DNA of 64,000 bases from Tigriopus japonicus. Lineage: Eukaryota; Arthropoda; Copepoda; Harpacticoida; Harpacticidae. Under the pieces are notes generated by a model, which was not told the origin of the DNA, made no database searches, and was given only the letters and a program-made list of their open reading frames with translations. Shown one piece after another: positions 26,410 through 40,200 of this stretch. Position numbers and translations under genes: made by a program. The stretch lies in the NCBI GenBank assembly GCA_010645155.1, contig JAAGOF010000234.1, forward strand, positions 766,736 to 830,735, given 5' to 3'. Position 1 is the stretch's first letter. Each line of letters starts with the position of its first letter.

Positions 26410-28209
26410 TACATTCATCCCATTTCATCACATGTAAACAAATCAAACAGATCTAATAACTGCATTAGTCAGTTTGTGGTCTCTTCGATTCTTTAGTCTT
26501 TTAGAATTTTCATGATCGAATAAGTTATTTACTCTACAGCTTTGGTAAAAGCAAGCATCACGTTTTTCGCATTTCAGTGCATCGTTTGAGAATTGAAAAA
26601 TTTACAGAATTTTTAGAGTTACGTTGGAATTATTGTTGCTTGTCATCATTCATGACTAGTTTGTTCCGAATTTCTCACTGCATTGGCTTAATAAACACGA
26701 GGTTGTTATCAACATGTCAAAACTAGCTATAAGTCACTTACAGCACTTTTCAATTGAGCTCAATGTATCAAGTTTCCACATGCCTCATGAGCCCATCCAT
26801 AACACTGATAAAAAAAGCCTTGATTTTTTTATCGAGATGCCAAAAAGCAATTGACAATCAAATCAGCTCGGCCAGACGCTGAGCTGCAATCTTTTTTGGG
26901 GCCACTTTTTCAGGTTCGCAATGTTCTTGCTCTTTAGTTGATTGTCAAACTTCATTAATGTGAAATGAATTGAATGGGCAAAGTTTTCAAGCTTTAAAGT
27001 CTTGTTTGTCGAGTAAAGCAACAGAACGTTTTTTGAGCACCTTATCATTCTACCTTTTGGGATCGCACAGCATTGGTACCAATGCCAAATAGTTTAAATA
27101 GTAGGCAAAGCGATATGCATTTGTTCTCCTAGTTAATTGTCCATCCGTGTACGGTGTTAGTTAGTGCATTTGTGAGACTACCTAAGCGAACGAGGGAGTG
27201 TGACAAGCAAGCCTTGTTTGGGCCTGTCATCATAGTATGGCCATGCATGTGTGTGTGTGTAGTACACATATGTGATTCGTGGTCAACTCGGCCTTGCTCG
27301 TGAGAACAAAGTTTGGTTGTGCTGGAATTTCTCCTTACGTTTTGGCTGACTCGCCTCGATCTTATGGAAAAAACAAGCACCAGTAAGACGAGAGGTGAAG
27401 AGGCTCCACGCCGTCCATCTGAGCCGACCAGGCAAGGCTTCCAAGAGGCCCATTATGAAATTTGCCAAGATGATCCCCCTGAAGATCATTGCGATGATGG
27501 CGATGATCCCGCCCATGGCTTGGGTGAACGAGTGCGAGGAGGGCTGGAGATGGCAAAGGATCTTTGGTGCAATTGGCAAGGCAGGTAATTGTCTTGAGAT
27601 GGAATCCAGAGAAATCTGGTCTGCCTAGAAGACAGAGGTGGTCGCCGCCATGGATGGTGGGGATGGTTGGTCGTGTGTATCGTCGTAGCAATCCTGCCAT
27701 GTTGCAGGGTATTCTACTGGCAGAACCAACCTAACAGATTGCTACTCCTTCCTCTCGTTTTCCTTCTCGTGCCTCCACGTGCTTCTACTACCCCTTGCCT
27801 TCGTTCGCTCTATCCACACAAAGCTTGGTTCATGGCGGATCGAGAAGATGGAGCAGTCCAATCTTGGCTTTGGCAGTGCTCCCCTCTCCCTCTAACACAA
27901 AATTTGAGGGGCCCCTCTTGGCTATGAAAGAAAAATACCTTCGTTCAACCTCCGGCAGGAAATCCACGTCTCACTATGTCGTACCCAACAACCACTTGCC
28001 CGTCTTGACTGTCAGACAGAAACTTTAGCCCAAATGCTCTGACTTCTTCGAACAGCCGTGGTAGGTACACGCCTGATTAGTGACTAGTAGTCACCTAACT
28101 CACCTTTACCTCTGGAGTACTGTTACGGCGCACAGATTGCTTCGAACTCAAGTCAGTGGGTTTGATTGTGAGTGAAATTGTGCGAATAATGTTTTGATTT
28201 GGAGACAAG
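26410..28209. other. Upstream region of jitterbug
   Basis: The part from 26410 to 27100 is AT-rich and without features. From about 27130 to 28100 the sequence is richer in G and C and holds a short GT microsatellite (about 27247-27260) and overlapping open frames on both strands (27283-27579 minus, 27395-27628 plus) with no recognised motif. The jitterbug start codon at 28210 is preceded by an in-frame TGA at 28195, so this stretch most likely holds the promoter and 5' untranslated sequence. I cannot place a transcription start. Confidence 0.4.
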
Positions 28210-31200
28210 ATGACCAATAACTTGGGGGTAAACATCATCGGAGATGTTATCCAACACGTTGCTGCTGGTCAAGAGAGCTTATGTGAAATCTCAGCTCCAG
28301 GATTCACCAAAGAAAATGTCGACATCAACATCTTGAGCCCGTCCAAGCTACCAACTTCCTACAGGTGAGTCCGTCTTGGACTTATGCTTTTATTGTATTC
28401 CAATGATACGGCTAGAGAGAATTTGAGCAAACCACACTGACTTATGATTTTTTACTAGGTTAAAAGAAGATGACGGACTCTTTGCCATTACTTTTGTGCC
28501 GCATGAGGTTGGAACGTACTCGATTGACATTTATCTGGGTGGACAAAAAATTCCTGAATGCCCTCTCTTCTACAAAGTGTACGATTCTTCCCTCATTCGA
28601 GTGTCGGATATTCGGAATGGAGTTGTAGCTCAACCTAGCCAATTCCGGGTGGATGCCTCGCAAGCTGGAGAAGGTCAGCTGGAAATTTCCATCAACGATG
28701 GAGAAGTTCCCAATCACGTGCAAGTTTTGGGAGGGGGACGATGTTTGGTCCATTTTACACCTGAAGTTCCAAAACCTCATACAATTGACATTAAATTCAA
28801 TGGAGAGCCAGTCCCTGGTTGTCCATTCTTATGCCAAATGGCCGATACCAGTAAGAGATAGAAAAAGAATGTTCTACAAGCTCACATACCTTGTTCTCAT
28901 GTTTTGTGGTTTTCTTCGTTCGTTTGTAGGCAAGGTTTCAGTAGCCCTACATCATTTGGAGCTCATGCCAGTGAATAAGAAGGCAAGCTTCCAAATTCAT
29001 GTGGACACCACTGACAATGCAGAGCTTGCCGTCTCTGTTACTGGACCTCGAAAGGACATCCCTGTTCAAGTGACAGGCAACGTTAAAGATGGTTTTATCG
29101 CTCAATTCCTACCTGATGAGGTTGGACCGTACGTTATTGGGGTGGAATACAATAACGTCCCCGTTGGAGGAACGCCTTTCACCGGGAAGGCCTACGATTG
29201 GAATAACGTGATTGTGTCACCTATTCCTTGGGGTACGATTGGGAAAAGCTTAGAGTTTACTGTTGATGCTAGCCGAGCCGGGGAAGGTAATTTGGAAATT
29301 ACCATTTCCGCCCGAGGCCGCAACATCCCGACGCAAGTTCATCCTCAAGGAGCGGCACGGTTTGTGGTCAGCTTTGTACCATTGGAAGCCACCGATCATG
29401 TGATTAACATCACTTTCAATAAGGATGTAGTCCCTGGAGCACCTTTCATGGCCAAAATCCATACCGATCCAAATCGAATCTTGGTCTCTGGTCAATCTTT
29501 GGCCGCCACTGCAGTGGGCAAACGATCTTCATTTACTTTATCAAATGTGACGGGTGCCGCCTCTGATTTGGACATCATCATTGATTCGCCCAATGGCGAG
29601 GCAATTCCCGCTGACATTGATGACAAAGGCTCTGGAAATTTTGGGGTGGAATTCACACCAGTGGTAGCTGGAGAGCACCAAATATACCTCTCCTTTGCCT
29701 CAGAACCGATTCCAGGATCACCGTTTGCCTGCAAGGTCTACAATGTTGAAGCTATTCAAGTGCGAGCGTGTGAGAAGGGAATCGTTGGGAAACCGGTCAC
29801 ATTTCTTGTGGAAACATCGCGGGCAGGACCAGGAAATTTGGAAGTCACAGGTTCGTCAATAGTCAGCGCTTTGCCTGCCCATGTTTCCTGGGAGCGCATT
29901 GTTTATTTCCATATTTCTTTGTAGTTAATAATGGCCAGGTTCCGACAAGTGCTCAAGCCCAGGGCAATCATACGTATGCCATATCGTTCATACCCAAGGA
30001 ATCGAAGCCTCACATTGTTGAGCTTAAATTTAATGGTGAAAACGTCCCTGGAAGTCCATTTAAGTGCTCAATTGTGGACGCTGCTAAGGTGAACCTGAGT
30101 GGCGAAGGTTTGGAAAAAATCCCAGTCCACAGGCAGGCCACATTCTTCATTGAGGGACAATTTGACATGGGTGATCCGGAGGTTAAAATCATGTCACCCT
30201 TAAAGAAGGTTCTTTCGAGCAGCATCAGGTAAAAGTCAAAATGATTTCCAACTGGAAACCTTTGTCTAATTGATTCGATCCATACCCTTAAATTCAAATA
30301 GATTCATTGGAGAAGGCCACTTTGCCGTAGATTATACCCCAACTACCGTGGGAGATCATCAGGTTGAGGTCAAAATGGGAGACATTCAAGTACAGGGCTC
30401 ACCTTTCGTAATCAAAGCTTACGATGTGAGCAAAGTGTCCGTCTCTAATATATCAAGTGGTTTTGTGGGCAAGCCCGTTTTCTTCTCCATTGATGCCTCT
30501 CAAGCGGGGGCAGGGAATTTGGAAATCATCGTGTCCGTGAATGGAAAAAATGTTCCCAATTACGTCCAGTCTGAAGGAAATGCTAAATTCCGAGTGAACT
30601 TTAAACCACTAGAATCTTTGACGCACATGTTGAGTGTCAAATTCAACAACGAGTTCGTGCCCAATTCGCCCTTTGCATGCGAAATTCAGGGGAACAAAGT
30701 TGTCAATCTTCACGGACCGGGAGTGCAACTTTGTCCAGTTGGACGTCCTGCCATTTTCAGCATTGACGCATCGCCTTCTGGGAAGCCTGGAGATCAGAGC
30801 GACAAGAAAACTCCATATGAGATTACAGTTGTGTCCCCTAACGGCCATGAAATTCCCGTTGAGGTCAAAGGTCGAAACGAAATCTTTGAAGTGGAGTATC
30901 TACCGGAAGAAGTGGGTCCTCACATCATCAAAATAAGCCAAGATGGTATACCAGTCGAAGGGTCTCCTTTCACTTGTAATGTTTACGACGTGGCCAACAT
31001 CTTGGTGGCTGGATTGTCCAAACAATGTCCTATGGGAAGACCCTGCACTTTTACAGTGGACGCAAGCAAAGCTGGTGAAGGTAATCAAGTTAACTTTATT
31101 TTCAAATTTGATTTCTGATTCTAATGAATTCGGCCTGAAAAGGTACCTTGGAATTGGTCGTGACGACTGCCAAAACTTCTGTTCGTGCAGAAGTACAAGC

Positions 31201-34200
31201 CAGAAGTCGAGGCCTCTATGATGTCACCTTCGTGCCACAAGAACTGAACCCTCATTTCATTAATATAACCTTTAATGACGAGCACATCGAGCAAAGCCCA
31301 TTCGAATGCCATATTCTTGAGCAAGGTTATGCTTCCAGTGCCAACGAAAATGGGCAACTCTCCGTGATCAGAGGAAAAAGCGCAGTCATTGAGCTATCTC
31401 TTGACAGGTCTGCTAGGGTAGTGGCTCTATTGGATCCTCATGGCAATGAGACTCAGTTTGAAACTACCCAAGGAGGGCAGGGCAAAACGAGGTAATGTTT
31501 AGCGGGATTCAAGAGATAATTTTAAAATTGAAAGAGTAATACTTCAAATGTTTGTGTAGAGTACTTTTCAAGCCATCCTATGTGGGCAAGTACGCTCTAG
31601 AAACTCAACCTCCAGGACAAGGCCGAGAGAAAATCCTGATTAACGTGTTTGATCCAAGTAAGATTCAAGTGATGAAGACTGGGCCGGCCTTTGTGGGTGA
31701 GGGAAGCGACTTCATTGTGGACACAAGTAACGCAGGTCGAGGAGCACTCTCAGTGAATGTAAAGGCCGCCGGTCAAGACATCAAACACAGTATCAAGGAT
31801 GTAGGAGCAGGAAGATTCGAAGTCACTTTCTTCCCTTACTTGCCCATTCCTCATAAAATCGACGTGAAATTCAATGGTGTGTCAGTGGCTAGAAGCCTTC
31901 TGGAGATTAAGGTAAGACGGCTACGAACAGACATTTAATCACGTTCTTATACTTTTTGGTAAAGCTCTTCGTATACCAACTATAACTACTTTTTTTCTCG
32001 TGAATTAACCAGGTCAAAGATCCATATCAAGGCAAAACAGTGACTGCCTCTGGTATGGGCCTCTTTGCTGCCAAAGTAAATGACGACACGTCCTTCATTA
32101 TTGACACTATGGGATACAAGAGCAACGACTTCGATATTTTGGTGACTGGACCACCGGATGGTGTGCCACCTTTTGAGGCCATTCCACTACGGTGTTATCA
32201 ACAAAAGGACGGCAAACTTTTGGCTGAATTCTGCACAACCACAGTTGGCGCCCACAAGATCGAGGTTCTTCTTAGCGGGCAACACATTCGAGGTTCTCCT
32301 TTCGAATGTCAATCATTTGATCCGGAAACCGTGCTGATACTTGACGTGGATGGCAAGGAGCAAAAACAGTTGACTGGACAACCCATTTCATTTAAACTAG
32401 ACCGGCGCCGGGCGGGATTGTCAGACTTGGACGTGGTGGTAACGTCACCGGTTGGGGATGATCTTCCTATAGAGATCAAAGGTCTTCACCATGAGCCAGG
32501 AGTCGATCTAGTGGAATTCAAACCCGAAATTGCTGGCAAATACCGCTTCATCATTCATTACGGTGGCACGGAGATACCCAACTCCCCATTAACATTCGAC
32601 GTCAGGGATGCCGATGCCCCAGTAGATTTCCGAGCGTTTGGCCAAGGACTTCAAAAAGGGCAGGTGGGTTGACAAATTGGAACAAAGTTGTTCTCCAGAC
32701 AAGCATAACTTTAATCACTATATTTTGTCTTTAGGTTAATCATCCAGCCTATTTTGAAATTGAGCAGTTTAATGACGATTCGTTGCCGAGGGTAGAAATT
32801 TTACACCCTTCGTCTGGCCAACCAGTTAAAACAAATATTGAAAAGACGAGCCCCACATCAATGCGAATTACTTACGTTCCCGACGTCATTGGTAGCTATT
32901 TGATCTTGGTACAACATGATGGTCGTGCTCCATTAGAATACAAGGCTAATGTCTGCAATCCCAAACGCATCCAAGTCATCAAAGGATTTGACGTCAAGCA
33001 AGCCGAGTTCTCGCCTCGCTTGACCTTACACCAAGAAACTGTTGTTTTATTCCATCTAAATGATGCCGGAGTGGGAAAATTAGAAGCAGAACTGATCCTC
33101 CCCAACCATGTTAAGGCAAAAGTGGATGTCCACCATGTGAAAGACAAGTAGTTATTCATTTAAATTTTTAGTGAAGAAACTGACACAGTAACCGTTACAA
33201 ATGCATTCCATTCATTCTTTTCAGAGCTGAGATCCGATTCCTGCCTCAAGAATACGGTGATTACGCACTGACAGTGAAGTTCAATGGTATCTTATTGCCT
33301 TTCTGCCCCATGAGGGGATTACTAGACGGAGGGGAGGCCAGCAAAGGTAGCGGGAAAGTGAAGCTCACTGGAACGGGTTTGGTCAGTGCAATCTGCCAAG
33401 AAGACAATTTCTTCATGATCGATGGAAGTCGAGCAGCTCAAGGCACACCGGATGTGAAGTTGACCGATGCTACCAACTTACCCTTACCCGTTCGACTTCG
33501 GAAGGTGGATGCAGATATCTACGAAGCCAGATATAGTCCCTCAACCCCAGGGGACTATATGTTGAGCATCAAATGGGCTGGTCATTTGATCAAAGGCTGT
33601 CCTCTGAACATAACTGCCACACCTGGAAATGTCTCCGAACAACCAGCATCCAAGGTATGGCTTGATAGGTAGACAAGACAATTAGTATGAAACACCTTCA
33701 TTGGCGACATTTTGCTTCAGGTCTTCTGTTCAGGAGAAGGACTTCGAGGTGGAACGTTGGGTAAAGATATCCGCAGCTTCATTGACACAAGAAAAGCAGG
33801 TCCAGGAGAGTTGAGTCTTCACTGTGTGGGACCCAGGGGCAAAACAGCTTATTGCGAACTTAATGATCATCAAGATGGAACGTTCACCCTCAACCTGAAG
33901 CCTCAGGTAATCGCTATTGACATACTATGATTGCCTGAGTCCCGGCTAACTAATACATATCACATATTACAGGAGGCCGGTCGCCATCAGCTGGCAATCA
34001 AATATGGCGGCAACCACGTGAAGGGGTCGCCTTTTACTGTGCGCGTGTCAGGCTCGCCTGATCCCGATAAGGTCAAAGTCTATGGACCTGGGATTGATCA
34101 CGGTGTGTTGGCCATGTACCAATCTCGTTTCATTTGTGACACGCGTGGAGCTGGAGCTGGACAACTTACCGTTCGCATTCGAGGGCCCAAAGGTAATCCA

Positions 34201-34634
34201 AATGGTTTAGCCTCTCTCGCTGTTGGTATTCCAATGGAACTGACGATCCACTTCTTTCAGGCGCATTTCGGGTGGAAATGCAACGGGAATCACAAAAAGA
34301 TCGAACCATTCTCTGCAAGTATGAACCCACTGAACCTGGAGACTACCGAATTGAGGTCAAGTGGAGTGGAGAAAATGTTCCTGGATCACCTTTCGTGGTA
34401 ATGATTTTCGATACTCAGGAAGAACTCTCCAGATTCCTCCAGGTACTAACTTCTGTTTAGCACTTGGAATTTCCAAAATCCATTGCTGGCATCATTGACA
34501 TTCCAAATTTTTATTTTTTCCTCACATTTCAGCGGGGATACTCTCCCACCGGATATTCAAGTGACATGTACGGCACCGCACCTTATTCGGGATCTCAAAA
34601 CTATGGAGTCGTCCCTTGGGCTGGAGGACAATAG
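28210..34634 (+). CDS. jbug: Jitterbug-type filamin (filamin Ig repeats only)
   Basis: Fourteen exons join in frame: 28210-28364, 28459-28850, 28930-29850, 29925-30228, 30302-31080, 31143-31491, 31560-31911, 32013-32663, 32735-33147, 33225-33654, 33721-33906, 33973-34192, 34261-34442, 34533-34634, giving 1811 residues. I count about 19 filamin Ig repeats of some 95 residues, marked by recurring ends such as PGSPF, EGSPF or PNSPF and by AGxG motifs. The last repeats (GGTLGKDIRSFIDTRKAGPG, FICDTRGAGAGQLTVR, ILCKYEPTEPGDYR) and the YSGS..GxxPWAGG tail match arthropod jitterbug. The family links membrane receptors and signalling proteins to actin in muscle attachment and sensory cells. This start yields no calponin-homology actin-binding domain; an in-frame stop just upstream supports the start. 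Introns are 60-105 bp and TE-free. Longer isoforms from upstream exons are possible. Confidence 0.93.
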
Positions 34635-34879
34635 ATGCAGGAACTTAGTTCTGAGAAATCATGGATTCATAACGAAGAAATCGATTTCTTTGCATTGATA
34701 GAGAATGACTCACATTTTGGTGTTTATTTCTCAACTTTTCAATTTTTTATGACCGGACAAATCCTGTAAATACCGTTCAATTCTTCCAAATTGTGATTGC
34801 CGAAACGACTGGAAATTCTCAGTAACCATCGTACTTTGACTTCGAATGCCTTAGTCAACGGTTATTTCAAACTACCCTC

Positions 34880-34885
34880 AATAAA
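34880..34885 (+). terminator. Polyadenylation signal for jitterbug
   Basis: AATAAA in CCCTCAATAAATCC lies about 246 bp after the jitterbug stop codon, with T-rich sequence directly downstream. Confidence 0.7.
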
Positions 34886-35811
34886 TCCTTTTCATAATCT
34901 GATTTTTCTTTTTCACGGACCAGACTGAGAACAAGCCTGCCAATCAAAAAAAAGGAATAAATAAATCTTCACGAAACGAAAGGCGTTTTTTAACCAATGC
35001 GTGACCAGACTGACCATTCGGCAATCCAACTGATGCTCATCAGTAGGGCCAAGATTTGATTTGAGCTTGATTTTTTTCGACCGAAAATTTAATTTCAAAA
35101 TTGATCAACGGAACCCGGAGTTGAAGTTAACTTTTTTGGCCAAAAAATTGATTTTGGAATTGATCAATAGCGCCCAGATTTGAGCTTTTTTCGGCCTAAA
35201 AAATGATTTTAAAATTGATTAAAATCGGAAAATAATTGATAAAAACCAAAAAATAATTGACTCCATCTTGAATCGAAGCAAAAAAGAAATATGAATATTT
35301 TGACTTGATGATGGCAACAAAAGTTGAAGTATGCGTAATTGGACAAAAAAGGGAGCTTTGCGATGCCAATTTTGAGTTATAAATGGGACATGCACATAAA
35401 ATTGCTCGAGTGAGCGTTTTAAATCATCCTGCTTGCGGTAAAACAGGGCCGTTGGCTGTGATGGGCTGCTTGGTCCATTTTGTATAATTCAAATCACTTA
35501 AATTTTAGCGTGTATTCAATGACTAAAGGTCCCTGAAAATGATTGAGAATATTTCCGAGTTTTGGAGCTTTTGTCAAAATAGCTCAAAATTATAAAAAAT
35601 GTCACTCAAAAAACACCTAAAATACATTTGGCGATAAAAAATCTTCTGCAATTTTGGCAGAACACACATCATAGCGTACTCTAAATAGTTATGAAACATG
35701 CTTTCCAAAAATCTTGTTTAAGTGCATTTTAAGAGATACTTTATATTATTCTGGACTATTTTGACATGAACTCCAAAACTCAAACAATTTGATTTATTTT
35801 GCAATATTGAA
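34886..35811. repeat. Degenerate short repeats, otherwise featureless
   Basis: Around 35065-35225 a block of the form CTTTTTTCGGCC, AAAAAATTGATTTT, AAAATTGATCAA recurs three times at about 55-62 bp spacing, with drift. The rest of this AT-rich stretch holds nothing I can name. Confidence 0.5.
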
Positions 35812-36152
35812 AAGCCACATGAAATCTTTGGGAATTTGTTTTTTCATGTAACTAGCTTTTTTCGTCCTTTTGGGGTCAAAAATGGACCATTCAAAGTCAA
35901 ATAACTCAGCTGTTGCTGAATGAATTTTTATTCAAGTTGAATTCTTAAGGTAACTAACTGGTCTCTAAATATGGGTGAAATAGTTTATCAAAAAATGTTA
36001 TAATTGATAGGTTTTTAGGTACATAACTTTTTCCCTGAGCCTAAACTTACATAATACAAAAAAGTAAAGGTGTTCCCCATTAAATTGTGGGTCCAAAAAG
36101 ATGTCTGTAGGTATTTTGATTCAAATCTAAAAAGGCATTCGGAACACCGTGA
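35812..36152 (+). repeat. Interspersed repeat E, copy 2
   Basis: It matches 4484-4790 in the same orientation (ATGAAATCTTTGGGAATTTG near the start, CCCTGAGCCTAAACTTACAT near the end) and has an extra segment of about 40 bp in the middle. It is non-coding. Confidence 0.75.
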
Positions 36153-37262
36153 GGACGTATTGAGGTAGTGAGCTGAGATTGAGTCGGAAACTTAACTTTT
36201 TGAAATGTTTTCAAAGAAAGGAAAAACTTCTGTGACATTGTTTTGAAGGCATTTATTTGAATTTTAGAATTTAGATTTGTGTGGCACTAGATGAATCTGT
36301 GTTTTGGAGAGAAATTTCCGATCTATTAAGAGGTTCACTATTTTGTTTTACACAATATGTGTAGTCAAAAGTACTTCTGGCAAAGGCTAAATGTAGGTGA
36401 AAAACCACCTAATTGTTACATTTGATACTATATTCTAAGTGTCAGAGAAAATAACAAACTAAAGTTTGTAATGGAACTATAATTTGATTATCAAAACAGA
36501 ACAACCAAAATATCCGTGCTGTATCATGCAAATAGGCGTTCAAGTCAAGAAGTAAAATGCAAAAGGACTTCTTTATAAGTCCAAAACAATCAAACTTTGC
36601 CAAATTTTGACGAAAAAAGAAAGAAAAAAAAGAGTCCTGCTTTTTCCATGAAATGTCATAAAAAGTGAAAATTTCTCCAAAGGCCCAAAAAACTTGAATG
36701 TATCTAAAGTTTTGATCAAAAAATTGAAAAATTACTTGATCATTTTCAGTCCAAAACGAGGCTTCTTATCAATGTTCTTCAATGTCGAGTGTTCTGATTC
36801 GTGTCAAAAAGTGCAATTAAGAGGTTCAGCAAAAATTATACGATTTATTGCGCCGAGAAAATTCTGGCAAATACTTTTTCAAGGATATTTGAAACTTTCC
36901 TTCTTTAATAAGGAAGTCAACTGAGAACAAACAAGAAAGGATCATATTTCATAACACTTAAGCCCTCTCATGGTTTGTCCAAAAAAATATTATACTTTAT
37001 TATAGTTATAGTTAAAACTATTGTTTGTACTAAAAAATTTTCATTCGGTTAGAGGTGAGGTCTGAAGCCTGCCTGGGAAATTCAACTCTTTGAATGCAAT
37101 CTATTCCGCTATGCCTACTGAAATATTGATCAAGCTAGAATCATTCACCAAAAAGGTCCATACCTGGCATGGAGTTGGCGTCCTAATTATTTTGTCAATA
37201 TTCTAGGGACATTAAAGCTATCGACGAAACAGAAAAGAAACATCGTCATCAAGAACTTCAAA
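36153..37262. other. Upstream flank of the dynein gene
   Basis: AT-rich sequence, no motifs. An AG acceptor-like site (CAATATTCTAG) ends at 37206 and the dynein frame is open from 37122 to the ATG at 37263, so either the gene starts at that ATG or a further upstream exon exists. I could not find such an exon. Confidence 0.35.
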
Positions 37263-40200
37263 ATGCATTCTCAAGCCTCATTTAGTGTGACAAATACTAC
37301 AACACACACTGCCTCAAACACCGCATCTGCAATAAGTGCAGGAAAGAGTGGAGTTGTGCCCGAGGAAATCAAGGAAGATCAACGTCATACATGGATTCTA
37401 CAGAGAATTTCCAAAATGTGTGAAACTCAAATGATAGTGGATCAATACGCTTTGTTCATGAAAGAGAATCGTGAGAAATTGGAAGATTTTTTCGCCGATC
37501 GGATACCTGTAAAATATGTGTTCTTGTGGAAAAGTAAAAACTCTCCTACTAAAAATGAGCCTCCTCCAATTTTATTGGACTTGGAAGACGACGACGATGA
37601 GGATGAGGACGACGAATTTCATGGCGAGAACAATTCCAAGAAACACGGTTTTAGTCAGTCAAGAGGGAAACCTGCCCCATCCTTAAAGGAAATGGGATTC
37701 AGAATTGACATGGACGGCTTAAGTGAGTTTCACAGTCCCGTTCACTTACAGGTCTTCATTTTGACGAGACTGAAGAAGGGGTACATTCCTACGACAACAG
37801 AAAACCCTGACAGTGCATCAGACTTGCCTTGCGGGGAGTACCTTCAGTTTGGAACTTGCTTTGGCTCAGCATTCAAACACGTGAATCAGATCATTGACAG
37901 CCGCTCCGCTGAGTTAGAGGAGTATTTTCAATCGGAAGAAATTAATTTGAACAAAACTCAAGACCTCTTAAACGCGTATCAAGTGTCAGAAGCCTCCGAG
38001 GCGGGTCCAAGCGTGCTTCATCTTTCAATGGAGAGCTGTCCATTCTTATTCAATGTTCCATTTCAACAAACCGTTAAGGACATTGGAGCCGAAGATTTGG
38101 AACAACTCCGATCAATTTGCTCGAAGTGGAGCCAAGGTTTAGCTGATGTCATCGAACAGTTCCGAGAAAGCTCTTATCAAAATCCAGGGGCAGAGACTCA
38201 AGTCGAGCAATTGATCCAGTTGGAACTTGATTGGTGGCGAAACCGTCAAATGGAGCTCAGCCGTTTACAGTGCCTCTTTAATCTACCCCCGAATCGGAGA
38301 CTTTTGTACTTGATTGGTCGACATGACAACGACATTAGGTCCAAGTTTGCCAGCTACATCGATGTCATTGACGAGCTATTCGACGAGGCCAAGGATAATA
38401 CTACCACACTGCTGCCAATAGCGAGGGAGGTGAATCTAGCCCTCAACACGGATGACTTTGGAGTGGTTAAGAGTGTTTTGAGAAAGGTACTAAAAACCTT
38501 AAGGCATGCCTGGATGCTGTCTAAACAATACAGTTCGGATGACAAGATTGTTACACTACTGGAAAAAATCACAAATATCGTTTTAAGTCGAGTTAAGAAG
38601 TCGGTGCAACTCTCGGCCTTAAATGACGTGGATGCATTACGGAAACGTTCTCTTGAATGTGTATCACTCCTGCATTATTGGGAATCTCAATATCACGAGA
38701 CGCGATTAGAAATTGAATCAAGTGGAAGGGAAAACCGATGGGAACTCCCTATTTTCGACCTGTTTAGTCGGGTCAATCATGTCAAGTCAGTCTGTCAAGA
38801 TGTTTCAAAAGTGACAGAGACATTGCAAAACCTCAGGAGTGCCTTTTCTGACCCGTTTAAAGAAGCCATTCAAGACCAAGAGTTCATGGAAGGAATCTTG
38901 AAGAAGATCGTCGAGCTTGAACAGAGCTTCGAAACACTTTCATTTGGAATGTTTTCTAAAAATGAAGCGCATCATTGGTCCAATCAGCTGAATTGGTTCT
39001 ATCGTGAAGTTCGCTTCTTGGAAATACATTTTTTGGGCCAAATTGATGAAGTCTTCGACCATCTGACTTCGGCTGAAGCGGCAATTCGTGGGGTGAAACA
39101 TATTTTGACCCATCACAACCACCCCAAGTGCATCAGAGACGCAATCACTCACAACATAGACAAAGTCATGGCCAAGTTTATCTGCGAGATCACACAAAGT
39201 GAAAAAGACTTTGAGCAACTGCGATTGGCCAATAACCCGCCATCTATCCCGGGATTACCCCCGATTGCAGGGTCAATCATGTGGACTCAGCAAGTTTTGA
39301 ACACAATGCAAACTCCGTTGGAGGAAATGATGTCCTTACCGGAATTCATGTCCAATAAGCAATGGGAGCGGTGCTCGAAACTGTTTCAGGTGTTCCGAGA
39401 AACTTTGGTGTTTTATCAAAAATCTAGATACGATCAATGGTGCCTACGGGTGAGTGATATTCTCAACCAGAATTTGACTCGATCCCTTTTGATCGGAGTG
39501 GATGATGCGACAGAAGAGGCAAACTTACCGGTCTCCGCCACTAACAAACAGGAGCCTATCCCGGGCTACAAAGTCAATTTCACGTCAGATTTGTCGGACA
39601 CGTTGGCCGAGGTCAAGTATTTGGAGAGTCAAGGGTTTGCTGTGCCCAATTTGGCTCGCAATATGTCCATTCAAGAGTCGAAACTTTTGAAGCTAGCGGC
39701 TGATTTGAAAGAATTGGCCATCTTCTACGGTCAAACGGTTCGGCTTCTTAAACACGCAGAAAGAGAGCTTATGAGGCAAGAAATCGAAATTGCCCGAACC
39801 AAGATTTGGCCAGGACAAGATCGCTTAACTTGGAATAGTTTAGGCACGCACAATTTCATCAATGGATGTACAAATCAAATTGCCATTCTTCTGATAAAGG
39901 TGGAGGAAGTGAATCGGATTGGAGACAACATTGCGACATGTGTTGAGCACATCAGTGCAGGTCAATTACTGAGGTTCGTGTTTGCTATTTCACTTCCAAT
40001 ATGATGAAAATATTCATCAATTCGAGCTTTATTAAAAAGGGCACAAATGAGTATTGTGGCAACTGCTGGCAAAACATCTATAATTTGCATTCAGAAACGG
40101 TATATTTACATCCCCCACTGGTGGTGCTCACAAACCGTACATTGATGAAGCGTGGGGTTTTCCATTTGATGCCTTTCATATGAGGTTAAAATCGCCTCTT

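Noticed and set aside
27283..27700. Overlapping 98- and 112-codon minus-strand frames and a 77-codon plus-strand frame upstream of jitterbug
   Set aside because: No recognisable domain and no splice structure; the GC-richer composition alone can keep frames open.
28653..28860. An ATG-initiated frame starting in jitterbug exon 2 and running into intron 2
   Set aside because: The upstream part is out of frame with the filamin repeat; the real frame uses the exon-2 donor at 28851 and joins 28930.
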